Shown here: piece by piece, positions 7,252 to 13,833 of the stretch
How positions within the stretch are numbered: the first letter of the stretch is position 1
Layout of the letters: the number at the start of each line of letters is the position of its first letter
Origin: Candidatus Rokuibacteriota bacterium
GTDB taxonomy: Bacteria > Methylomirabilota > Methylomirabilia > Rokubacteriales > CSP1-6
Length of the DNA stretch: 42,182 nucleotides
Direction: 5' to 3'
NCBI GenBank assembly: GCA_005887895.1
Contig: VBPC01000300.1
Coordinates: 1-42,182 of the forward strand
Made by a program: the position numbers and the translations under genes
Notes under the pieces: model-generated
Database searches by the model: none
What the model was told of the DNA's origin: nothing
The model's input: the letters and a program-made list of their open reading frames with translations, nothing else

Positions 7252-7537
7252 CCCCGTTCGCCCGACTGAGTTCGCTCGACGCTCGCCAACCGCAGGGCCG
7301 AGTGCGCCGCAGGCGCAGAGGCCCGATGATTGCCCGTGGACGAACAGCCGAGCGGCGCGGGGAGGAGCAGGTGGCGGGCGAGGTTCTCGCTGCCATCCGC
7401 AGCCGACACCGCCGCCGCGGCTCAGCCGGGCGACCCGCCCCGCACGTTCACCAACCGAAGCTATCGACGCCGACCGCGCGGACGGCGGCGGGAGCCGAGC
7501 CGGCCAGGCCCCGCTCCTCCCCGCGCCGCGGCGACTG
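7252..7537. other. Gap without recognised genes
   Basis: 286 bases between the small membrane protein and the OmpA-like gene end. GC-rich, with several short overlapping frames but none with family-like sequence. No copy of the interspersed repeat and no clear terminator. Confidence 0.4.
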
Positions 7538-8155
7538 CTAGTCCGCGGCGAGCATCAGGCGGACGGTGACGCGACGCTGCTTGGCCAGCTCGTCGGGCGC
7601 CTTGCCGCCGGCGAGCGGTCCGAGGCCGATCGAGTGCACGCGCGGCATGTCGGCGCCCTGCTCGATGAGATACCGCCGGACGGACTCGACGCGCCGCTGG
7701 CTCAGCCCGATGTTGTAAGGGTGCGGCCCGGTGCTGTCGGTGAAGCCCTCGAGGTCGACGCTGAGGTTCGGGTTCTGGCGCAGCTCCTTCACGATGTCGA
7801 GCAGCGCGGTCTGGGCGGCGTCGGTGAGGTCCCAGCGATCGAAGGCGAACTGCACGTGGATCGTCTCGACGATCGAGCGCTTGTGGCGCGAGCTCCACAG
7901 GCGTGACAGCCGGTCGCTCACCTCGTCGGCCCGCGAGTAGGCCGCGTCGGCGCGGGAGCGGGCCTGGGTGGCGTGCTCGCCGACCTCGCCGACCCTGCTC
8001 TCGACCTGGCTGACCTTCTGGCCCTGGGCGCCGACGCGCTGGTCGATCTCGGCCTCGCGCTTGCCGACGAGATCCTTCACCCAGTCCTTCGTGGCGCAGC
8101 CACTCGCCAGCACGATCAGGGCCGGCACCACTGCGATACGCATGACTCCGCGCAT
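7538..8155 (-). CDS. OmpA-family peptidoglycan-associated lipoprotein
   Basis: 205 residues from ATG 8155, five bases after an AGGAGGGG Shine-Dalgarno. A signal peptide ends in a lipobox LASGC with Cys20 as lipidated residue. Residues about 30-90 (REAEIDQRV... SRADEVSDRLSRLW) form a heptad-rich helix, probably a coiled coil. The C-terminal OmpA domain has VQFAFDRWDLTDAA, LEGFTDSTGP and NIGLSQRRVESVRRYL, with the conserved Asp and Arg that bind diaminopimelate in peptidoglycan. It should anchor the outer membrane to the wall, like Pal. This indicates a diderm (Gram-negative) cell. Confidence 0.9.
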   Translation of the reverse strand: MRGVMRIAVVPALIVLASGCATKDWVKDLVGKREAEIDQRVGAQGQKVSQVESRVGEVGEHATQARSRADAAYSRADEVSDRLSRLWSSRHKRSIVETIHVQFAFDRWDLTDAAQTALLDIVKELRQNPNLSVDLEGFTDSTGPHPYNIGLSQRRVESVRRYLIEQGADMPRVHSIGLGPLAGGKAPDELAKQRRVTVRLMLAAD

Positions 8156-8336
8156 GATTCCCCTCCTGTCGGTCAGTCCGAGGCTCACTGCAGGCGGCGT
8201 CGTCGCTGCGGAGGGATTTGCAACGACCGAGCCAGAGGCGGAAACGCGCGTGGTTTCGCGCGCGCGCGTCGCACGCGGGCACCATGGGTGACAGGGCGCC
8301 GACAGTTTCGAGTCAGCGGCCTGACGTCGCGTTCCG

Positions 8337-8630
8337 TCAGCGACAGAGCGAGAGCGCGTGGCCCGGCTCGGCCCCCCGCCAGTCGGCCTCGCTCACCTCG
8401 TACCAGCGGCCGTCGCGGCCGAGCACCCAGAATTCCGGCACGATGACGTCGCGACGATCCTCCAGGACGCGGCCGGTCGGGTCCGTGCGGACGCCGTGCA
8501 CCTCGGTCCGCAGGCGTGGGCGCTCTTCCGTGCGCTCCACGACCACGCTGACCGGCGCGCAGCGGGTGCTGGCGCAGCCGGAGGCGAGGGCGGCGAGGCC
8601 GAGAACGGGGGCGAGGGGGCGCCGTCGCAT
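8337..8630 (-). CDS. Small putative lipoprotein
   Basis: 97 residues from ATG 8630. The N-terminus MRRRPLAPVLGLAALASGC is a lipoprotein signal with Cys19. The mature part holds RPRLRTEVHGVRTDP, EDRRDVIVPEFWVLGRDGRWYEVSEADWR, which I do not recognise as a named family. Probably exported and anchored in a membrane. Transcribed divergently from the broken FadR-type gene with 68 bases between starts; GACAAT lies eight bases before the ATG on its strand. Confidence 0.65.
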   Translation of the reverse strand: MRRRPLAPVLGLAALASGCASTRCAPVSVVVERTEERPRLRTEVHGVRTDPTGRVLEDRRDVIVPEFWVLGRDGRWYEVSEADWRGAEPGHALSLCR

Positions 8631-8659
8631 CGGGCCGGATTGTCGCATGCGACCGGCGC

Positions 8660-8688
8660 TTGACTTCGGCCGCGTTTGAGTCGACAGT
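8660..8688 (+). promoter_or_regulatory. Sigma70-type promoter of the FadR-like gene
   Basis: TTGACT at 8660-8665, 17 bases, then GACAGT at 8683-8688; the start codon is ten bases further on. The -35 is close to consensus, the -10 weaker. It overlaps the divergent promoter area of the small lipoprotein, as expected for an autoregulated GntR-type regulator. Confidence 0.45.
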
Positions 8689-8698
8689 GACGCGCACC

Positions 8699-9326
8699 AT
8701 GCCAGCCGCCGCCCGAGCGCCGCGCGTGTACGAGCAGATCGTGGCCCACGTGGAGCGCGCAATCTACGACGGGCGGCTGCGCCAGGGACAGAAGCTGCCG
8801 CCCGAGCGCCAGCTCGCCCGCGATCTCAAGGCCAGCCGGGTCGCCGTGCGGGAGGCGCTCCGCACGCTCGAGCTGCGCGGGCTCGTCGAGGTGCGGCAGG
8901 GGTCGACCGGCGGCTACTTCGTGCGCGAGGCCGACGATCGGGCGCTGGTGCGCGACTTCGCGACGCTCTTCCGCCTCGGCCGCGTCTCGCGCGCGCAGCT
9001 CATCGAGGCGCGCCGGCTCATCGAGCCGGAGGTTGCTTTCCTCGCGGCCCAGCGCGCCAGCGAGTCCGAGCTCAAGACGCTGCTGGCCGCGCTCGAGCAG
9101 CGGGCCGACCGAACGGCGCGTGACCCACGCGCTCATGGCGCTGGAGACGGAGGTCGTCGCGCCGCGCGTGCAGTTCACCGAGGCCGACAACGCCGAGATC
9201 GAGGCCGCTCACCGGCGCATCTTCGAGGCCGTCGCCGCCCGCAAGGCGAGCGAGGCCCGCGCCATCATGGCCACCCACATCGAGGACGTGCAGGCGCGTC
9301 TGGACCGGACAGCCGCCTCCGAGTAA
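8699..9326 (+). pseudogene. FadR-subfamily GntR transcriptional regulator, broken inside FCD domain
   Basis: From ATG 8699 the winged-helix part is normal: YEQIVAHVERAIYDGRLRQG, LPPERQLARDL, SRVAVREALRTLELRGLVEVRQG. The FCD ligand-binding domain begins (LIEARRLIEPEVAFLAAQRA... LLAALEQRAD), then at about 9105 the frame is lost. The family sequence resumes in another frame as RVTHALMALETEVVAPRVQF through HRRIFEAVAARKASEARAIMATHIEDV and ends at 9326. The helix with the D-x-x-x-H metal-binding residues between these parts is absent, roughly 30-45 residues. The in-frame product instead ends at 9340 with an unrelated tail. The DNA-binding half might still be made. It sits just before the enamidase operon, which it may once have controlled. 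Confidence 0.75.
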
Positions 9327-9336
9327 TCTCGGAGCG

Positions 9337-10512
9337 GTGAGGACGCTGGTCCGCAACATCGGGCTGCTCGTCAGCGGTGACCTCCGCCGCCCCGTCCTCG
9401 ACGCCGACTCCCTCGTGCTGCGCGACGGCGTCATCGCGGCGATCGGCCGCGGGCTCGACGAGGACGCCGACACGATCATCGACGCGCGCGGCACCACCGT
9501 GATGCCGGGCCTCATCGACTCCCACGTGCATCCCGTCTTCGGCGACTTCACCCCCCGCCAGCGCGCCGTCGACTTTCTCGACTCCGGCCTGCACGGCGGC
9601 GTCACCACCGCGATCTCGGCCGGCGAGGTTCACCTGCCGGGCCGCCCCAAGGACGTCGTCGGGCTGAAGGCGCTGGCGATCGTCGCCGCCAAGGCGTACG
9701 CGAGCTTCCGGCCGGGCGGCGTGAAGGTGGAGGCCGGGGCGCCGATCCTGGAGCTGGGCCTCACCGAGGCGGACTTCGCCGAGATGGCGGCCGCCGGCGT
9801 GAAGCTCGTCGGCGAGATCGGGCTCGGCTCGGTCAAGACCGGCAAGGATGCCGCGCCGATGGTCCGCTGGGCGAAGCAGCACGGCATGACGGTGACGATC
9901 CACACCGGCGGTCCGTCGATCGCCGGCTCGAGCCCGATCAATGCCGACGTCGTGCTGGAGGCGCAGCCGCACGTGGTCGGCCACATCAACGGCGGCACCA
10001 CGTCGATGTCGCCGGCCGAGATCGACCGGCTGGTCGCCAGCGACATGGCGCTGGAGATCGTGCAGTGCGGCAACGCGCGGACCGCGCTGCACACGCTGCG
10101 CAGCGCGACCGATGCGCGGGCCATCGGCCGCCTGATCGTCGGCAACGACGCGCCGTCCGGCACCGGCGTGATTCCGCTCGGCGTGCTGCGGACGCTGAGC
10201 CTGCTGGCCGGCCTCGGCGGCCTCGCCCCGGCCGAGGCGGTGGCGTGCGCCACCGGCAACACCGCGCGCGTGTACCGCCTGAACCGCGGGCTGATCGCCG
10301 AGGGCCGCGAGGCCGACCTGGTCGTGTGCGACGCGCCCGTCGGCTCGGTCGCCCGCGACGCGATGAGCGCGCTGGCGGCCGGGGACCTGCCGGGCGTCTC
10401 GATGGTCCTCATCGACGGCAAGATCGCGATCGGCCGCAGCCGCAACACGCCCCCCGCCGCGCGCGCCGCCGAGGTCGTCAAGGGACACGGCCCCGCCGCC
10501 GCCGGTCACTAG
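9337..10512 (+). CDS. Enamidase-like metal-dependent amidohydrolase
   Basis: 391 residues from GTG 9337. Amidohydrolase signatures are in order: VMPGLIDSHVHP (metal ligands His63, His65), VGEIGLGSVKTG with the bridging Glu, VTIHTGG, VVGHINGGTTSM, and IVGNDAPSGTGVIPLG with the catalytic Asp. The stretches ALEIVQCGN and NDAPSGTGVIPLG and the C-terminal SRNTPPA closely recall the enamidase of Eubacterium barkeri nicotinate fermentation, which opens 1,4,5,6-tetrahydro-6-oxonicotinate to 2-formylglutarate and ammonia. That comparison is from memory. It heads an eleven-gene co-directional set. TAATCT lies seven bases before the GTG, so the mRNA may be leaderless. Confidence 0.82.
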   Translation: MRTLVRNIGLLVSGDLRRPVLDADSLVLRDGVIAAIGRGLDEDADTIIDARGTTVMPGLIDSHVHPVFGDFTPRQRAVDFLDSGLHGGVTTAISAGEVHLPGRPKDVVGLKALAIVAAKAYASFRPGGVKVEAGAPILELGLTEADFAEMAAAGVKLVGEIGLGSVKTGKDAAPMVRWAKQHGMTVTIHTGGPSIAGSSPINADVVLEAQPHVVGHINGGTTSMSPAEIDRLVASDMALEIVQCGNARTALHTLRSATDARAIGRLIVGNDAPSGTGVIPLGVLRTLSLLAGLGGLAPAEAVACATGNTARVYRLNRGLIAEGREADLVVCDAPVGSVARDAMSALAAGDLPGVSMVLIDGKIAIGRSRNTPPAARAAEVVKGHGPAAAGH

Positions 10513-10515
10513 CCC

Positions 10516-11766
10516 ATGCGCGTGAAGCCCCTGCGCGGATATCGCTACGGTATCGGTCGCGAGCGCGACCTCACCAAGGTGGTCGCGCCGCCCTACGACC
10601 AGATCAGCCCCCGGACGCAGGACCATCTCTACGCGCTGAGCCCCGACAACATCGTGCGCGTCTCCTACGCCCGCGATCGCGCCGAGCCGGGCGAGCCCGC
10701 CGACAAGTACGTGCGCGCCCACGCGACGCTCGACCGCTGGCTGGCCGAGGGCGTGTGGGCGCGCGAGGAGTGGCCGGCGATCTATCCCTACACGCAGACG
10801 TACCGGGTCGGCGGCCACGAGGTGACGCGGGCGGGGTTCGTCGCCCTCGGCGAGGTCAGCGACTACGCCCGCGGCATCGTGCGGCCGCACGAGCGCACGC
10901 ACGCCGGCCCCAAGCAGGACCGCCTGCGACTGCTGGAAACGACCGGCGCCGACATCGGGCTCATCTTCATGCTGACCGCCGATCCCGGGGGCGCGCTGCG
11001 CGAGGCCACCGCGGGGACCGGCGCGCCGGTGGCCGAGGCGCGCGACCTGCGGGGCGAGCTCCACCGCCTCTGGCGGACCACCGACGCCGACACGATCGCG
11101 CGCGTGCAGGCGCTGATGGCGCCCGCGCGCGTCATCATCGCCGACGGTCACCATCGCTACGAGACCGCCGTCGAGTACGCGCGCCGCCATCCCGGGGCCG
11201 GGGACAAGCTGATGGCGTTCTTTCCGCTGGAGGCGCCCGGGCTCACGATCTTCCCCAATCATCGACTGGTGCAGGGCCTCGGCGACTTCTCGCTGGATTC
11301 GTTGCTCGACCGGGCGCGGCCGTGGTTCGACGCGGCGCCGCTGTCCGAGCCGATCGTGTTCGAGCCCGGTCCCACCCGCATCGGGGTGGTGGCCGGCGCC
11401 GACGCCGCGACCCTGACGCTGCGGCCGGATGCCGCCGCGCGCATCGCGTGGCCGTCCGGCACGTCGGCGGCGTGGCGCCGGCTGGCCGTCTCGATCCTGC
11501 ACGAGGGCGTGCTGCGACCGCTGCTCGGCATCGACGACGCCACGCTCGACGCGAAGACGAACGTCGAGTACACCGCCGACCAGGAGGAGGCCGTGCGCGG
11601 GGCGCGCGAGGGGCGCTACCAGGCGGCGTTCCTCATCGCCCCCACGACGCCGGAGGAGCTGCAGGCGGTGGTGCAGGGCGGGGAGGTGCTGCCGCAGAAG
11701 TCGACGCACTTCTATCCCAAGCTGCTCGACGGTCTCGTGTTCCATCGGCTGGAGGGCGCGCCATGA
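10516..11766 (+). CDS. DUF1015 family protein
   Basis: 416 residues from ATG 10516, three bases after the previous stop. The N-terminus KPLRGYRY, VVAPPYDQIS, NIVRVSYARD, the central ITRAGFVAL-like block (VTRAGFVALGEV), the RPHERTHAGPKQDRL motif, VIIADGHHRYETA, the AFFPLEAPGLTIFPNHRLV block and C-terminal PQKSTHFYPKLLDGLVFH are the standard DUF1015 landmarks. The biochemical role of this widespread cytoplasmic family is unsettled; members are often found near sugar or amino-acid kinases and dehydrogenases. Complete in length. Confidence 0.88.
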   Translation: MRVKPLRGYRYGIGRERDLTKVVAPPYDQISPRTQDHLYALSPDNIVRVSYARDRAEPGEPADKYVRAHATLDRWLAEGVWAREEWPAIYPYTQTYRVGGHEVTRAGFVALGEVSDYARGIVRPHERTHAGPKQDRLRLLETTGADIGLIFMLTADPGGALREATAGTGAPVAEARDLRGELHRLWRTTDADTIARVQALMAPARVIIADGHHRYETAVEYARRHPGAGDKLMAFFPLEAPGLTIFPNHRLVQGLGDFSLDSLLDRARPWFDAAPLSEPIVFEPGPTRIGVVAGADAATLTLRPDAAARIAWPSGTSAAWRRLAVSILHEGVLRPLLGIDDATLDAKTNVEYTADQEEAVRGAREGRYQAAFLIAPTTPEELQAVVQGGEVLPQKSTHFYPKLLDGLVFHRLEGAP

Positions 11767-12212
11767 CGAGGATCCGCAAGCTGGTGACGATCGTGGAGGA
11801 GATCCTCAGCGACGGCGGCCGCGACGCCCGGCGCCCGGTGCGCAAGGCGGCGGCGGTGGCGGTGCTCGAGAACCCGGCGATCGTCGGCGAGCGCGGCGAG
11901 TACGAGCACGCCGCCGCGCTGCTCCATCCGAAGCTCGGCGCGCCGCTGCGGGCGGCCGTGGGCGGCGGCAAGGCGATCATCCCGTCGGCCAAGAAGCTCG
12001 GCGGCCCCGGCACCGCCATCGACGTGCCGCTGCACTTCAAGGACGCGGCGTTCGTCCGGACGCACTACGACGCGATGGAGGTCCGGCTGCCGGACGCGCC
12101 TCGCGGCGACGAGATCGTGCTGGTCGTCGTCGTCACCGACGGCGGCCGCCCGCACCCGCGCATCGGCGGCCTCACCAAGGACGAGGCGAAGAAAGAGGAC
12201 GGGCTGCGGTGA
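11763..12212 (+). CDS. AA_synth (DUF1185) protein with internal deletion
   Basis: 149 residues from ATG 11763, overlapping the DUF1015 stop as ATGA. Family blocks: RKLVTIVEEIL, RKAAAVAVLENP, AIVGERGEYEHAAALLHPKLG, GGGKAIIPSAKKLGGPGTAIDVPLHFKDAAFVRTHYDAMEV and VTDGGRPHPRIGGL. In the family as I know it the ENP motif is followed by FAGRY and about 45 further residues before AIVGE; here ENP runs directly into AIVGE. The gene stays in frame and is about 150 rather than about 190-200 residues. Members occur with amidohydrolases and amide-bond catabolic genes; activity is not established. Whether the shortened protein still folds is doubtful. Confidence 0.75.
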   Translation: MTRIRKLVTIVEEILSDGGRDARRPVRKAAAVAVLENPAIVGERGEYEHAAALLHPKLGAPLRAAVGGGKAIIPSAKKLGGPGTAIDVPLHFKDAAFVRTHYDAMEVRLPDAPRGDEIVLVVVVTDGGRPHPRIGGLTKDEAKKEDGLR

Positions 12213-12841
12213 TCGAGCCGGGGCCGCAGGACGTCCTGCTGGTGATCGACGTGCAGAACGGGTTCGTGCCCGGCGGCGCGCTGCCGGTGACGGGCGGCGA
12301 CGAGGTCGTTCCGCTGATCAACCGGCTGGCCGGCCGGTTCCAGCACGTCGTCCTCACCCAGGACTGGCACACGCCCGGCCACGTCTCGTTCGCCTCCAGC
12401 CATCCGGGCAAGAAGCCATTCGAGACGATCGCGCTGCCGTACGGCACGCAGGTGCTCTGGCCCGATCACTGCGTGCAGGGCACGGCCGACGCCAGCCTGC
12501 ATCCCGGCCTCGACATCCCGCACGCCGAGCTGATCATCCGCAAGGGCTACCGCAAGGCGATCGATTCCTACTCGGCGTTCTACGAGGCCGACGGCAAGAC
12601 GCCCACCGGGCTGACCGGCTATCTGAAGGAGCGCGGGCTGACCCGGGCGTTCCTGGTCGGCCTCGCCACCGACTTCTGCGTGGCGTGGTCCGCGCTGGAC
12701 GCGCGCAAGGGCGGATTCGAGGCGACCGTGATCGAGGATGCCACGCGCGGCATCGACGTCGGCGGCTCGCTCGGCAAGGCCTGGCAGGACATGACCGGTG
12801 CCGGCGTGAAGCGGGTGACGTCGGCCGCGCTCGAGCGCTGA
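12209..12841 (+). CDS. pncA: Nicotinamidase (isochorismatase-family amidase)
   Basis: 210 residues from GTG 12209, overlapping the previous stop as GTGA. The Cys-hydrolase triad is present: Asp14 in VIDVQNGF, Lys112 in IIRKGY and Cys157 in LATDFCV. The metal site QDWHTPGH (Asp52, His54, His58) and the DHCVQGT motif are typical of PncA nicotinamidase/pyrazinamidase rather than plain isochorismatase. It converts nicotinamide to nicotinate and ammonia. Normally this serves NAD salvage; within an operon holding a molybdenum hydroxylase and an enamidase homologue it may instead feed nicotinate into breakdown. Confidence 0.9.
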   Translation: MIEPGPQDVLLVIDVQNGFVPGGALPVTGGDEVVPLINRLAGRFQHVVLTQDWHTPGHVSFASSHPGKKPFETIALPYGTQVLWPDHCVQGTADASLHPGLDIPHAELIIRKGYRKAIDSYSAFYEADGKTPTGLTGYLKERGLTRAFLVGLATDFCVAWSALDARKGGFEATVIEDATRGIDVGGSLGKAWQDMTGAGVKRVTSAALER

Positions 12842-13833
12842 TGCGGTACGGTCTCCGGATTCCGAGCTTCGCGCTGGGGCCGCGTACGGCCAGCCTGGAC
12901 ACCATGGGCGCCTACCTGCGGCGCGCCGAGGATCTCGGCTTCGACTCGGCGGTGACCATCGACCATCTGCTGCTGACGCCGCCGGCGTACGCGTGCACCT
13001 GGCTGGAGGCGATGACGACGCTCGCCGCGCTGGCCGGCGTCACCCGCACGATCCGGCTCGGCACCATGGTGCTGGTGCTCCCGCTGCGCAACCCCGTCTA
13101 CTTCGCCAAGGAGTGGGCGACGCTCGACGTGCTCTCCGGCGGTCGCACGATCCTCGGCGTCGGCGTCGGCTGGCACGAGGAGGAGTTCGCGCTCATGGAC
13201 GTGCCGTACCGCGAGCGCGGCCCGCGCACCAGCGAGGCGCTCGAGGCCGTGCGAGCGCTGTGGGCCGGCGACGACGTGACCTACGAGGGCAAGTACTATC
13301 GTTTCCGCAACCTCACGGTCGATCCCAAGCCGGTGCAGCAGCCGCATCCGCCCATCTGGATCGGCGGCGGAACGCAGCCCTCCGAGAAGGTCTACGGCCA
13401 GACGGTGCCCAACATCGACCCGGTGCTCCGGCGCATCGCGCGCTACGCGGACACCTGGGTGCCCCACTCGTCCGCCACCCCGGAGATGGTCAAGGGCGAC
13501 TGGGCCAAGGTGCAGACCTTCGCGCGCGAGTACGGGCGCGATCCGGGTCGCATCGGGCGCGTCTATTCGAACTTCGTCTGGGTGCTGAAGCCGGGCGAGT
13601 CGCCGCAGTCGGCGGCGCCGCGCTTCAAGGTCTACTCCGGCATGGATCTCGACTACTGGAAGACGTACTACCTGCTCGGCACCGCCCCCGAGGTCGCCGA
13701 GCGCATCAGCGCGCGCATCGCCGCCCTCGACGGCGGCGTGGACCACATCGTCCTCAACCCGCTCGACTGGAGCCTCGAGCAGCTCGAGCTCATCGCCAGC
13801 GAAGTCCTTCCGCGCGTGAGGGGCGGGCGCTAG
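12841..13833 (+). CDS. LLM-class flavin/F420-dependent oxidoreductase
   Basis: 330 residues from ATG 12841, sharing a base with the pncA stop (TGATG). Luciferase-like barrel: RYGLRIPSFALGPR, AEDLGFDSAVTIDHLLLTP, IRLGTMVLVLPLRNPVYFAKEWATLD, SGGRTILGVGVGWHEEEF, PHPPIWIGGGT, and a C-terminal ISARIAALDGGVDHIVLNPL. Such enzymes perform F420-dependent reductions or FMN-dependent oxygenations, including ring opening of N-heterocycles in the RutA branch, but this sequence fits the general TIGR03619-like group and no substrate can be named. Ends with TAG directly before the next gene. Confidence 0.85.
   Translation: MRYGLRIPSFALGPRTASLDTMGAYLRRAEDLGFDSAVTIDHLLLTPPAYACTWLEAMTTLAALAGVTRTIRLGTMVLVLPLRNPVYFAKEWATLDVLSGGRTILGVGVGWHEEEFALMDVPYRERGPRTSEALEAVRALWAGDDVTYEGKYYRFRNLTVDPKPVQQPHPPIWIGGGTQPSEKVYGQTVPNIDPVLRRIARYADTWVPHSSATPEMVKGDWAKVQTFAREYGRDPGRIGRVYSNFVWVLKPGESPQSAAPRFKVYSGMDLDYWKTYYLLGTAPEVAERISARIAALDGGVDHIVLNPLDWSLEQLELIASEVLPRVRGGR

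Noticed and set aside
8221..8270. Alternating CG tract and GAAAC...GTTTC dyad upstream of the OmpA-like gene
   Set aside because: Short and expected by chance in such GC-rich DNA; no second copy or regulator context.
9265..11745. Long minus-strand frames opposite the enamidase and DUF1015 genes, and similar ones at 12619-14652, 17967-19682, 19871-21712 and 23361-25247
   Set aside because: Composition-driven shadows (His, Arg, Gly, Ala rich) of well-identified genes on the other strand.
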